Origin: Epiperipatus broadwayi
Lineage: Eukaryota > Onychophora > Udeonychophora > Euonychophora > Peripatidae
DNA: 64,000 bases
Assembly (NCBI GenBank): GCA_028023455.1
Contig: JAQFVV010012396.1
Span: forward strand, 7,358,085 to 7,422,084
Direction of reading: 5' to 3'
The position numbers and the translations under genes are program-made. This document shows, in pieces, positions 26,870 through 38,634 of this stretch (the stretch's first letter is position 1; the number at the start of each line of letters is the position of its first letter). Below the pieces are notes generated by a model. That model was not told where the DNA came from, made no database searches, and saw only the letters and a list, made by a program, of their open reading frames with translations.

Positions 26870-29455
26870 TGATGAAATAGAAAAAGTGGCAAATAAGGTT
26901 TTAGGTGAGAATATTCAGAAGAATAAAAGTAATAAAAAAATTAGTTAGTAAAAGTGTAAAAGAGAGAGAAAAAGCATGCAGAGAATATAAGTGTGCTCTT
27001 AAGAACAAAGAAAGTGAAAAAGATATAAATGCTAAATGGGAAAAGTACTTAAAAAGAAGTTAGCCAAAATAGATAATTATATAGAGAGAATGAAACTGAA
27101 TAGTAAATTATTGGATGATATTAATAAAAGTGGAAGAGATAGGAGTAAAAAATTTTAGAATTATATTAAAAGCAGAAATGTGGGGGGAAGAGAGATAGTA
27201 TTACTGGATGAGGAGGGAATAGAGTGTAGCTCTAGAGAAGAATTAGAGAGAATCTTGAATAGGTATGTAATGGATATAGAAAAGATGTTAGATGTGAAGG
27301 ACAGAGGGATAGAAAATATGAAAGCATATAGTAATGGGAATATTAGGTTTACAGAAAATGAACTGAATGAGGCAGGGAAGAAATTGAGAAGTGGTAAGGC
27401 AAGAGGTTTAGATGGATGGGCAGCAGAGATGGTAATGAATTTAGGGCATAGGGCAAAAGTAAAGCTATTATCATGTTTTAATAAGATGGCACAGAAGAGA
27501 GTTTTTCCGGGTAGTTGGAGTAATACGAGAGTAAGATTATTATTTAAAGGAAAGGGTAAGAATCATAGAAAGTTAAACAATTATAGACTGATAGCGGTAA
27601 CATCAGTTTTATATAAAGTTTTTTCATATATGGTGGCTGGAAGAGTTGCAAAATGGATGGAAGAAAATGATGTAGTGGGGGAAATGCAAGGAGGTTTTAG
27701 GTCAGATAGGTGTATAGGAGATAGTTTATTTGTAGTTACACAACTTATGGATATGAGGAGGAATTCAGGTAGACAGTTATATATGAGTTTTATAGATATA
27801 GAGAAGGCATATGATAGAGTAAATAGAAATAGATTATGGATAAATTTAGCAAATTTGGGAATGGATGAAGCTTTAGTGGATGTTATTAAGAAATTATATG
27901 AAAATAATTACTATACATATCAATTAGGGGATATAGAATCAGTTAAAGTTAAAAATGGGGTGGGACTAAGGCAAGGATGCCCTATGTCACCTATTTTGTT
28001 TTTGTTGTATTTGAGTGAAATGGAGAGAGCAATAGAAAGACTAGGAAGAGGGATAGAGATACCGTTAATAGGTGGCAAGGGAGTATATACATTGTCGGGT
28101 CTTTTTTTTTGCAGATGATGTCTTTTTGTGTGCAGAAAGAAGAGAAGATATGGAAGTTATGCTGAGGACATGCGCAAGGGTGGGTAAAGATATGGGGATT
28201 AAATTTAGTGAAGAAAAATCAAATATAATGATGGTGAATACTGGGGAAAGAGAAGACAAAGATTTCTTATTGGGGGATATAAAGTTAAGTGTGGTGAATA
28301 GATATAGTTATTTGGGAATCATCTTGAGTAATAAGAAAAATTGCTTGGATGAATGGGAGAAAAAATTGATAAATGAAGCAAAGAAAAGAAAGGGATTGAT
28401 AAAGAAATTAACAGTGTTTTCATATAATAAATATGATGTAGCTAGAATTGTATGGAAGGGAGTGGCAGTAGCAGGGTTAACATATGGCAATGATGCGTTA
28501 TGTGTTAGTAAAGGGGTATTAGATTACTTAGAAAAAGTACAAAGGGAAGTAGGAAGACATGCATTAGATGCAGAGGTGTGGACAGCAAAGGAGGCAATTC
28601 AAGGAGAAATGGGATGGTCAAGTTTTTATATGAGAGATGCAAAAAGCAAAATGAAAATGTTTGGTAGATTGCAGTTTATGGATAATAAAAGAATAGCCAA
28701 AATAGTATTTAATTGGGTTACAAGTAAAGGGCAGGCAACAAGATGGGTGAGAAAGGTAATGCGGTATGCAGAAGATTTGGATAAAGAATTTATGTCAGTA
28801 TACTTGTACAAAAGGTGGGATGATTGTGTTAGGAGGATTGTTGAGTGTTATAGTGGTAAGGAGTGGGATAGAAGAATAGATGCATTAATAAAGAATAGGG
28901 AGTTGGAGAGATGGAGAACTAGTATGGAGAGTAAAATGAGTTTAAATATATATAGAAGTAAATGGAACATTGGGTGTGAGTTAATTTATGATAATAGTAA
29001 GGAAAGTAGTTTATTGTTTAAGGCTCGAATGGGATCTTTAGCAACAAGGGAATATACACATAAATGGAAAAATATGGGTGATTTAGTCTGCAAGTTGTGT
29101 AAGGAAGGCATAGAAAATATTAGGCATCTGCTACTTCAATGTAAATGCTTGAAAGCAGAAAGGTTACAAATAATAAAGTTATGGAAGAATAAATATGAAC
29201 AAAGTGATTATACAGAAAGTGAGATTGTTTTTTATGCTGGGTTTGGAAAAGATAAAGGGGATTTAGATATGGAAGCCATGGAGTTGACAAAGATTATGTT
29301 GTGGAAATGGGATGGAGCAGATTATGGGGAAACTTAGGGTGGAGAATGGAAAGGGAAGGTAAAGTGGCTAACAGGTTTCTCTGGGCATAGTTGCTGAGAG
29401 ATTCTTGTCTCTGTATAAGAAGTCACAGTGCATCACATCACAAAAAAGAAAAACG
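26870..29455 (+). mobile_element. 5'-truncated non-LTR retrotransposon nested in the Penelope-like element
   Basis: Coding similarity begins near 26880 (frame with REYKCALKNK, WEKYL) and continues through a reverse transcriptase to a stop at 29335-29337. A short 3' tail ends in catcacatcac followed by an interrupted A-run near 29440-29455. Upstream and downstream sequence belongs to the Penelope-like element, so the LINE landed inside it. Endonuclease sequence is missing, as in a 5'-truncated copy. The clade is uncertain. An L2/Ingi/Nimb-like group is possible. Confidence 0.82.
27180..29337 (+). pseudogene. LINE reverse transcriptase, near-intact, one frameshift in the active-site box
   Basis: The first frame (27180-28118; real coding continues upstream of 27180) has SGKARGLDGWAAEMV, VRLLFKGKGKNHRKLNNYR, QGGFRSDRCIGDS, FIDIEKAYDRVNR (RT motif A) and GLRQGCPMSPILF (motif B). 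It then shifts at a run of nine T (28102-28110) into the second frame (28072-29337), which reads FFADDVFLCAERR (motif C, FADD at 28108-28119), YSYLGIIL and a C-terminal C-X2-C-X8-H-X4-C zinc motif at 29089-29142. Loss of one T would put both halves in one frame. An in-frame TAG at 27156-27158 precedes NYIKSRN, where related elements usually have W. Apart from these two lesions and an upstream shift near 27045-27060, more than 700 codons are open, so the insertion is recent. Confidence 0.88.
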
Positions 29456-30015
29456 TTTTTTTAAAAAGGTTAAAGTAAATTTAAATGAGTTAAAAAGATT
29501 TCAATTTTTATAGGTTTTAGATATTAAAAATAATAATAAATATAAAATATTAGTTTTAACAGAAGAAAGAGTAAGGAAATAATAGATATTATATGATTTA
29601 AAAATTATAAAGAATATTATTTAAGGAATTACTGTTGAAATGAAAATTATATGAATATAAAATTAAATGTTTTATCGAGGTGGAGATAATAAAAATGAGG
29701 TTTAAGTTTATAAGGAATAGAAGTAATTAAGAGATTATGAAGAATAATAAAAATGAATAATATATTTAGATTAATAGTTGTTCTTGAATATGTATATAGT
29801 TAGGAATACACATGTATAATTTATATTTATATTCTGTTTATATTGTTTATTTTATTTTATATTAACTTGTTTATTTTATTTGGATTTAATTATATTTCAG
29901 TTTTATTAGGTTTTGTTATATATTTTATGTTGTTTTTAGTTTTTTTATTGTTTACATTTTTAAGGTATTATTATTTATATAGTTATGTATTTAATTTAAT
30001 TTTGTTCATTATATC

Positions 30016-30058
30016 ATAACCCTGAAGAAGACTGCAGGACAGTCGAAACATAGGTTAT
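30016..30058 (+). ncRNA. Hammerhead-like motif at the 3' end of the Penelope-like element
   Basis: ATAACC (30016-30021) pairs with GGTTAT (30053-30058). Inside are CTGAAGA (30022-30028, fits CUGANGA), a perfect 5-bp helix II GACTG/CAGTC with loop CAGGA, and GAAAC (30045-30049). Such motifs are known in the terminal repeats of Penelope-like elements. The bases after GAAAC do not give an obvious NUH cleavage site in the standard register, so activity is doubtful. Confidence 0.5.
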
Positions 30059-30062
30059 GTGT

Positions 30063-30134
30063 ATATATGTACAATAAAAGGTTTTTGCTAAAAAGTGTTC
30101 AAAGTGATTTGGATAAATTGGATTTATATAAGAT
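30063..30134 (+). repeat. Right inverted terminal repeat of the Penelope-like element
   Basis: This matches the reverse complement of 23928-24000 nearly perfectly and contains an AATAAA hexamer (in acaataaaagg, about 30071) that could serve as the element's polyadenylation signal. It lies directly after the hammerhead-like motif. Confidence 0.85.
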
Positions 30135-30639
30135 TCACTATTCTAATATTGCATATCTGCTTAAAATTTCTGGATTTACATTGGTTATTGATTGAATGCA
30201 TTGTAAGTATAGTGGGACTATTTTTGTCTTAAACTATTTTGTAAAGCAAATATCTTTCTTCTATTGAAGATAATTCAAATAATATTGCAAACACAATTTG
30301 GCTAGATAATCTTTATACATGCAAAGTTTATAAATCTTCCAGTACAAACTCGCCCTACTTTTTTCTTTTAGATCTTTCTTCATCTTCTATATTTATAATT
30401 GTTTTTCATAGTAATTTTGAAGTAAATAAGGATCAAACAGATTATCAACTTTTAGAATTCATGATGTAAACAACATGTATTTACTTTATAGTGCCAAACA
30501 AGGAGCATTTTTTATTTCAGGCACATGAGAAACAGAAACAATTTCTGATTTTTATTTTGTTTTGACACAAAGTGATTTACAATTATCTACTTAGCTATTG
30601 ATATTGGACTATTTTTCCTATAATCAATATAAACCAAAT

Positions 30640-32560
30640 TTAATCAGTTTTAGAGTCCACAATCCTTTAGTTGAAAATTATCCTGTTCTAAAATGGAATT
30701 AAGGAAAGCTAACTGGAATCAATACACTGGATATGTTGAAAAGAATATTAATAGAATTTTTCCAATTCCCTTTTATGCAATAAGTTTAATATATTCATAA
30801 TACATGCTTCCAGAAATTTCACCTTTTGTGAGTTTGAAAGCAATTTATTCCAGGTTGGAACAAAAGCAACAGTCATTTTTTATTGCTGAAATTTTATCTA
30901 ACAGTGATCCAGAAATTGTTGACAAATGTGAAATCATCATAAAGAAACAAAATTTTTCAAAATCTATTCATAAAGTCTGATTACCTTTTAAAAAGCTTGA
31001 TAAATAATAACGGTATGTCTTAAAATAACTTTTACTGTAACTGATAATGAAGTTGCTAGATCTTTAAATCCAGAATTAATAGAACAAATAAAAGTGTCTT
31101 TAAAGAAGAATTGCAAGTGTCTCTCTCATGGTGTTCCACCGATATCTATCTGATAAAAACTGTACATATTGACTTAATTCAGGAAAGGCCCTAAAAGCAG
31201 GTAATATAACTTCATAATAGTGCATAAAGCAAAAGCATAGTTGGAAAAACTATTCAGTAATATTATTTATACAGAAACTATTTCAAAAATTTGGCATAAA
31301 GCAAACTACAGCAGTTTTTAAAGTATTGCCCAAGATCATTATTATATGTTTCCTACAAGCTTTTTGAAAGCTAGCTATCTATAGAGCATATTGGATTTGT
31401 CAGGAACAAGTTTTAACTTTAACAACTCATATTGAAAGAGTCTTTCAAAATAAATTAAAAATTGGTGTGATCTTTATTGATCTAACTTCAGCTTATGATT
31501 CTGCTTTAAAAAAATGGTCCTTTTTAAAAAAGTTTTGAAAATTTCTTATAGAAAAAGAATTAATTTACTTGACAAAATGGGTATATACATGTAGAAAAAT
31601 TCAAGTGACATTAAAAGATAATCACAATAGATACAAAGTTTGTACAACAGGGCATTCATGATTTTGTTATGTCACTATTTTATTTAATATATTTTTCTGT
31701 GATCTTCCTAAAACAGAATGCAGGAAAATAATATAAGCTGATGTTATTGCTTTGGCTTCCCAAAAGAGATCCATTCCTGAAATAGAAAAGCAGTAAAGAT
31801 ATGAAAATATGGAATCCAGTGAAAATACATTGTGCTCAATTTTTCATTTAAACAACAGGGAATCATCTCATAATCTGAATATAACTTTTTGTAATAGTAG
31901 ACACAACACTGTTCTATCTCATGCTATTTAAGATAATCTTGGGTCATAGTCTAACATTTTTTTTAAACTAAAGTTGGATCAAAATTAAGTTTTAGGAATA
32001 ATTTCCTTTGAGTACTAATTAGCAGTATTTGGGATTGTGATGCAAATTTTTTATGGACGGCTTCCTTAGCCCTATCATATTCTCTTGGTGAATATCAACT
32101 TGTGAATATTGATTATATATTACCATGAGAAATATTACTGAAACCAGGTGTCACAAGAGAAATTGTTTCATGGAAAATATATAAAAAGCTGTTAAGCAGA
32201 TCTGACTTTCCAATAACTTAAGATATAATTTCATCACCTAAGACTTATCTCAAATCATTATTCCCTGTTTTGGATGTTCAAACAAAATCTACATTCAAAG
32301 AATTATGTACAAAAATGGAATTGTTCCAAACATTTTTTTTTTCCAAATCACTGGTAAAAACAGCTGGATTTGATATTCTTCAGTACAATTAGAATCTCAT
32401 CAGCTGATTCAGAACCCAAGGTCATTGTACTCATCTGTTTGGTAAATGAAATCTGTCAGATCTATGCAAATGTGGATAAACAGACTGTGAACTATTTTCC
32501 AGTAGGAATCTCTACAGATTTTTTTATGTTTTGTTAGCTGTCAAAAAAATCCATATGCTA
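30640..32560 (+). mobile_element. Decayed Jockey/CR1-type LINE relic, + strand
   Basis: Around 31430-31510 the translation reads THIERVFQNKLKIGVIFIDL and continues TSAYDSAL, which is RT motif A. Near 31670-31760 it reads LFNIFFCDLPKTECRKI and then ADVIALASQKRSIPEIEK, the motif C region with YADD decayed to ADV. Around 32400-32510 it gives a RTQGHCTHLF...LCKCG-like end, matching the RTGHGR...CxCG tail common in this group. Many stops and shifts are present. The 5' limit is uncertain. Confidence 0.75.
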
Positions 32561-34985
32561 AATAATCAAATAAATTAGGCTTGCACATACTTAAAAGTAA
32601 AAGATACTAACTATTTAAAAATATTACTTTTCAGCTTTTTTGTTTGTTTTTGCCAAATAAGTGTATCAAGCAAAAGAAAGATAAATTTGTCTTTAATTTT
32701 TAGAAACAGGCTCATAAATGGATATTGAAATAAATTAAACATATTTAAACTTTCATTATTGTTTTGTTAGCAAAAAAAAAAAACAATTTATGTAAAGATA
32801 CATGCATGAAAAAGAGAACAAGAAAGTAGGAAAAAGAATGTCATTAATTGAAAAAATATTCTTTAATTTCTCACATTCATGTCATTATAGTTATTATTAC
32901 TGACCATGTACTTGGTATGCATTAGTTTCTTTTGCTTTTAGGTTGACATCAGAAACAGATTTTAAATCAAGCCATCTATTATGGAAAGGCAGTAAATAAG
33001 GGGGAAAAAACTTGAAATTTGAGATTTACATTTTGTTTTAGTTAAATTATATAACAAATAAATAAACTATATGTGTTATATAATAAAATAAATTTAATAA
33101 AGATAACACAAAAGTATTCATAAAACAAGTATTGATGGATGATATATCACCACTACTTGGTCATTTGATTGTAAATGCTCTAGGATTAGCTTTCAAAGAG
33201 CTTGCATATTCTAATGGTAAGTGCTTCAACTTGGAGAAAAATTGTTCCCATCTAATTTCTGGATACTCAAATGTTATCATGAGACATATTCTCCATACAC
33301 TCAAAAGCATTCATTTGCAGTGTCAGTTCATATTATCACCCATTTCCTATCAGAAATTTGAATAACACATAGGAGAATCAAATTTAAATTAATAAATGGT
33401 CATAATTTGGAAATCTCTATTGGCTTGACATTATTTAATAGTCAACTTAGAAGCAGAATAGTGCTTTAAATAAAAAATTCTTTTAAAATTACCTTAAAAG
33501 TTTATTTTAAAATGAACAAATGATCACAAATGATATATATATACAGGTTCTATCATTTTTAGATACATTTGAATGAAAAATAAAGAAACTCCAAAGTTTT
33601 AGAAAATAGTTAGTGCATGGGAGTATAGAAATTAAAATCAGAATTTTTACACGTGAGAAAAAATTAATTTAAAATGATGTAAAGTAAATCTTAAACTCAA
33701 TTTTGAAAAAAGAATAGATTTATAAACGAGTAGAAATGTCACTGTGCATTATTTAAATTAAATATCTGTGATTGACTAAACAGTTTATCTTTGTGTTTAA
33801 TTACTCAAGAATAATTGATTTCATGGCCATCTTCATTTAAAAAAATTTTTTTTTTAAAATAAGGAAGTGCCATGTAATAGTTTGCCTACCTACTAGATGG
33901 GACCACATGCTAATGACCAAAGGAAAAAAAAAACTAATTGATAATACATAAAATATATAAATATATTAACACATGAAAGTAATTAATTTAACAAAAATAA
34001 AATCCATGCCTGTAGTTGTAATATATAAAAACATGAAATTTATTTAGTAACTGAACCAATGCAGAATGAATTTCTTTATTCATATTTTGTGTAGTAAAAC
34101 CATGTTTCATTTATGAGAAAATGAAAATAATGTATATTTTACAAATATTTTAGCCATGTCTTTTTTTTTAAATAAAAAAAAAGGGCATTTTAACAATTTA
34201 TGAATATTCTATGGTTGTTAGTTTATAGCAGTCTTAATGATGCAGAATAAACATAGATGATGTTTTATCAGGCATAGCAATCTATAAGAAAGTAATTGAC
34301 AAAAAAAATGTAATGCACATACAAAATCATGTCAAGTCCATGAGAAATCAGATTCCAAAACCCAATTGACTTATAGCAAAAATTTTATTAATTAAAATCA
34401 TGAAAATAAATGTCTGAATAATAAGACTAAATAGAAATCCACATAAATGAAGTTAAAAAAAACACAGTCCATTTATGGCAAAAACTGTATTCATAACATA
34501 ATAAAAATAAATAATAATTCAGTAATGAAGCCCAATTTGATAAATCGATTAGTTTTTTCTTTAGTCATTTGAATGTGATATGTGGTTCTTCTGTCAGATA
34601 GGTGTCACACTCTATCAGTACCAATTGTTTGTTATTATTATTATAATTGTTAATTAGTGCTATCTGTTTCATATAGTAGGCACTTACCATTCTTTTTTTT
34701 TTATTTTGTATTTAATACTAAACATTAGCAGTTATTAAAATTTTCGATATACAAAACAAGGCATTTAAATAATAAATTATGTTAATAATAAAACTACCAT
34801 CAATAAGGATAAATTATTACAAAATCATAGTACCTTTTTGCCTAGATATATGAAATGCCTTTAATTTTTGCACATACTTACAAGATGATATATATGACTT
34901 TTTTGAATACAGAAATTGAATTTTTTAAAATATTGTAAAGATTTTTATTATTATTAAAGCAACAAACCTAATTTATTGGAAATAT
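32561..34985. other. SARDH: Intron interior, nothing recognised
   Basis: AT-rich sequence. The open frame at 33132-33365 has no recognisable family motif. No repeat structure could be supported by eye. Confidence 0.3.
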
Positions 34986-35094
34986 GTGTAAACACAGGCT
35001 AAACTCTCCTTACAGTAGCACCACTCAGTGCAAGCCAGAGTAATCAATGGATGCAAGAAGGTTTGGGCATAAAATTCGTATCTTGTGCCTACTC

Positions 35095-35131
35095 ATCCAG
35101 TATCTGTAGACTAGTTTCTAGCTTTCATCAG
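35095..35131 (-). ncRNA. Hammerhead-like core, family b, first arm
   Basis: On the minus strand CUGAUGA (35131-35125) is followed by a shortened helix II and GAAAC (35118-35114), then TA and GTC (35111-35109). All three conserved boxes are canonical. Helix II looks half deleted compared with 40443-40467, and the outer helix I partner has drifted, although CTGGAT (35100-35095) is retained on the 3' side. Confidence 0.45.
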
Positions 35132-35689
35132 TGAGGAACCTTTAATCTGAGAGCCCTGCACCTAGATCTTAGGATCTAATGCAACAACCCTCCAGCAGCC
35201 ACCTTTTAACTTATTAGCTAACTATAAAGCTTTGAGTCCAAAATGAAAACACAATAATGTTTTCAATTCAAGCTCATCAGCTTGTACATTTTAGTGTCTT
35301 TGGTTCTTTGATGACCACAGTTACCATAATCCTATTGGGCAGGATTGGTATTAAGTCATTAAACATCACATGATCACCATTCTTTATGCTTACACAAACT
35401 GTTTACACAGATGCTAAACTCTCCATACAGTAGCGTCACTCAGTGCAGGTCAGAGGTTTAATGCCTATTCAATAGGATTATGGTGATGGTGAAAGAACCA
35501 AAGATACCAAAATATATGGATGCTGAACTTAGTTCATATCTATACAACTATACAAACTGATGAGCTTGAATTGAAAACATTGTGTTTTCATTTTAAGCTC
35601 AAAGCTTTATAATTAGCTAATACAGTAAAAGGTGGCTGTTGGAGAATTGCATTACATCCTAAAATCTAAGTGCAATGCTCTCAGATGTA

Positions 35690-35743
35690 AGATTTCTCAG
35701 TGATGAAAGCCACAAGGTAGAAACTACTCCAGGGATATTGGAT
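35690..35743 (+). ncRNA. Degenerate hammerhead-like core, family b, second arm
   Basis: GTGATGA (from 35700) stands for CUGAUGA, GAAAC is at 35720-35724, and CTC (35727-35729) replaces GTC. Two core changes suggest an inactive copy. TTGGAT (35738-35743) corresponds to the outer helix I strand. Confidence 0.35.
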
Positions 35744-36033
35744 GAGTAGGCACTAGATGAGGATTTTATGTACATACCTTCTTGTATCCATTGATTACTC
35801 TGGTTTGCACTGAATGGTGCTACTGTATGGAGAGTTTAATCTCTGTGTAAACAGCTTGTGTAAGCATAATGAATGGTGATCATGTGATATTTAGTGGTTA
35901 AATATGTATAAACTAAGTTTTGTGTATTAATTATTAATCAAAAAAGTTAGGACTTGTATATTTTTTAATGTCTATACAATTTTTTTCTGTTTTAAAATAA
36001 AAATTAATTTTGTATTATTTATTTTACTTTTAG

Positions 36034-36301
36034 GCATATACCTTTGTGGGGGTTAGAAGCAATTTGGCGTGATGATCATGTTGTTGGATTTCTTCGGAGA
36101 GGAGAATATAGTTTTACCTTAAACAAAAGTTTGGGGTATGGCTATGTTAGATGTCCAAGTGGTTCTTTTGTCAGCAATGATTTTCTTAAATCTGGAAAGT
36201 ATCAAATTGAATCAATGGGAGATCTTTATCATGCAAAAATTCATCTCACTATACCATTTGATCCTAAAAATAAAAGGGTTCAAGGTATATATGATGCTTA
36301 A
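36034..36301 (+). CDS. SARDH: Sarcosine dehydrogenase, last coding exon
   Basis: This is the final coding exon of the gene whose previous exon ends at 13037. It follows a pyrimidine-rich acceptor ending in ttttag. Its first base completes the split GAG codon, and the joined reading is DEHIPLWGLEAIWRDD. The 88 complete residues that follow include VVGFLRRGEYSF, GYGYV and a PFDPKNKRVQGIY tail, all matching the end of the SARDH family, then a TAA stop at 36299-36301. An ATG inside the exon (36044 onward is open in frame) is not a real start. The exon encodes the last part of the folate-binding domain. The protein ends two residues after GIY, as expected for a complete carboxy terminus, so the gene looks functional here. 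Confidence 0.93.
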
Positions 36302-36560
36302 CTTGCAATTTGAAAGAGGGACAAATAACAATTTGGTTTGTATTACAATAATTTTTAAAGCAATTTATACTTATTAACATAAAGAATTTTTTAAAAAAAA
36401 TTAAGAATGTCACATTTTGTGTACATCATTGGTGAATATATCAATTCAGGCCTTTTCTTATTAATTACTGCCATGGAAGTGAATACATAAATTATTAATA
36501 TTCAGTTATATGTGTGTTATTTGGACATGCATATGGATACAAGCTTAATAAATTTATATT
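36302..36560 (+). other. SARDH: Likely SARDH 3' untranslated region
   Basis: The sequence after the TAA stop is AT-rich and shows no conserved reading frame. A canonical AATAAA hexamer at 36547-36552 is the first convincing polyadenylation signal downstream of the stop. Other AT-rich hexamers follow, so the transcript end is only a guess. Confidence 0.4.
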
Positions 36561-38622
36561 TAAGTCATATAAAGACTATAATAGCGTCTATCATGGTGCA
36601 TTGATTAGTCATTGAAAACATTTAACTATGTGAAGGTAAAGCTTAATAAGAACACACAATATTTGAATCACATATGTTAATGTATATTTTTTAATATACT
36701 TCTCTGTTTTGTTAATATAATTGTTATTATTATCTTTTTTTTTTAAATCAAGGAATTGTTTTCAAAAGGAAATCAAATGTGTAAATATTATATTTTAAAT
36801 ATTTAAAACACAATCATGAATAATTTTTTAAATTATGTATGACTTTTTTTTTAATGTTATGTTAAAATAGTTAAAAACCTTCCTCAAATTTTAAACTTGC
36901 CAGTTTTCCTTGTATTGCTGTAGCCAGAAAAGATGGTAAATGTCATAAAATTGCAAAATATAAACTTTAACATGAACCCTAAAGCAAAAAGTCATACGTT
37001 GATAGTAAAAGATTTTTAAACCCACTTCTATATGTTAAAAGACTTTATAAAAAATTATACATGCAATATGTTGAAGAAATAAGTGCAATATAAAAATAAT
37101 AAATTTATAATTTAACACTTGCATAGATTGAGTGAAGCTAATTAATAAACAATTTAGTGCAGTAATTATTTTTATGATTAAAATATTTAAAGCATTCAGA
37201 GAAAAATTTTCTTATGTATAATTTAAAAGAAATTCATAATATTTGATTTCTTTATTAACATATTTAAAACAATTTATTATTCCAAACTATTTTATTAAAT
37301 TGCATTATTTAATATTTGTTGTTTTCAAGAAAACAAAACAACTATAACATACAATTTGCTTTTTGGTCACGGTACTTGGCTTTTTCAAATTATACTATTT
37401 GAAATATCTTCTGCATAATCTTCAAACATGTTATGCATTTTAAGAAACTTTAATGGAATAAATTATATATGATAATTATATTGTATTATATTTTATTAAA
37501 AAAAGTATGTACTGTTTATGTATATTTAAAAAAACAAATTAGAATAATTAATTTTAAAATGATCTGTTATTTAAGAGACTTTTACTGTAAAAGGCGGAGA
37601 AATTTAAATGCAACATTTTTTTAATGTTGTAATCAGTATAGTGTTATTTAAGGTGATTGTTAATTATAGAAACCACTTAGATATCTCATTGATTAAAATG
37701 TTTAGAAACTTTAATTTTTGTGAAAAGATTATTTTTATAAATTGATTCATTAACTGGTTTATACTAAAGGTTGACATCATTATGGTTTTTTATTTCATAA
37801 ATTATGATTTTATATTGATGTGTATCAAAATTATTGCATTATATTATATGTATATAAATTTACTAACTACTTTTTGTATATTATCATGGACCAATTATGA
37901 GATTGTCATATTTCTGTGTGTATTTTAATAATAATATTAATAATTTAAATAATCTTTGAAAATTAAAAAAAAAAAAAGTTAACTTTGTATATATTTTTTT
38001 ATAATTTTTAATATGCCATATTTATTTACTGGCATAAAACATTTTTAAATATAATTTTATTTTATTATTAATATATATTTTATTATCAATCTTGGAATAT
38101 TTTATAATGTCTTAGAATCATATTTTACATTGATATTGGTAATACATTAAATTATTTAATATTGGATACTAAAAAAAATAGTGATGGTTTAAGTTAATCG
38201 TTTTTTTTTTTTTTTTTATAAAAAACAGTAATAGTTAAATGTAAAAAAAAAACAACTTAATTAGTTGTCTTAGTTACAATATCTTACTAATAATAATGTT
38301 TATAAAAACAGATTCCAAATGATAAAATTTAAGTATTTCTAATGGTAATACATATATATGCATATTATTACTATTGAAATCTTTGATGTAAACTTTAAAG
38401 AAATTTATACATTTTGTTTCTCTTAATTTACATTTGCAAATGCTAACTTTTAATTTTAATAATATAAGATAGAACATTATATGTTTTGTAAAACTAAAAT
38501 ATTAAGAAAATTTAATGTAGATTTAACTTACAAAACATAACTCAATTTTTCTTTTTTATACTTTTCTTATTAATGTGATATTTTTTGACTGCTTTTGACA
38601 ATTATCATCAGTCTATAATAAA

Positions 38623-38634
38623 GGGGGGGGGGGG
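38623..38634 (+). repeat. 12-base G homopolymer
   Basis: Twelve consecutive G between aataaa and aagaaacc, in a region where G runs longer than three are rare. Confidence 0.9.

Larger units (their letters stand above)
23928..30134 (+). mobile_element. Penelope-like element with inverted ends, interrupted by a LINE
   Basis: The two ends are inverted copies of about 70 bp (23928-24000 against 30063-30134). Between them lie a decayed Penelope reverse transcriptase and GIY-YIG endonuclease frame (24212-26580), a nested LINE (about 26870-29455), and an AT-rich tail with a hammerhead-like motif (30016-30058). Penelope-like elements often carry terminal repeats in either direct or inverted orientation, which fits. 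Without the LINE the element would be about 3.6 kb. It sits in sense orientation inside the SARDH intron. Confidence 0.8.
34986..35900. repeat. Hammerhead-motif repeat family b, copy 1 (direct plus inverted units)
   Basis: A head block (taaactctcc.tacagtagc) occurs at 35000 and 35413 in the same direction, about 413 bp apart. The unit 34986-35390 is also present as an inverted copy at about 35465-35890 (for example caccttttaac at 35200 against its complement near 35630). Each arm carries a hammerhead-like core: minus strand 35095-35131 and plus strand 35690-35743. Related sequence is at 40055-40650. Confidence 0.75.
13038..36033 (+). other. SARDH: SARDH last intron, 22,996 bp
   Basis: The donor gtaaga at 13038 and the acceptor ttttag ending at 36033 join two exons whose split codon and conserved peptide agree, so this interval is an intron. 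It has grown by nested insertions listed separately: a tandem array with a TIR element inside it, a hairpin, a Penelope-like element containing a LINE, another LINE relic and a hammerhead-motif repeat. The Penelope-like element and both LINEs lie in the sense orientation of the gene. Confidence 0.9.
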
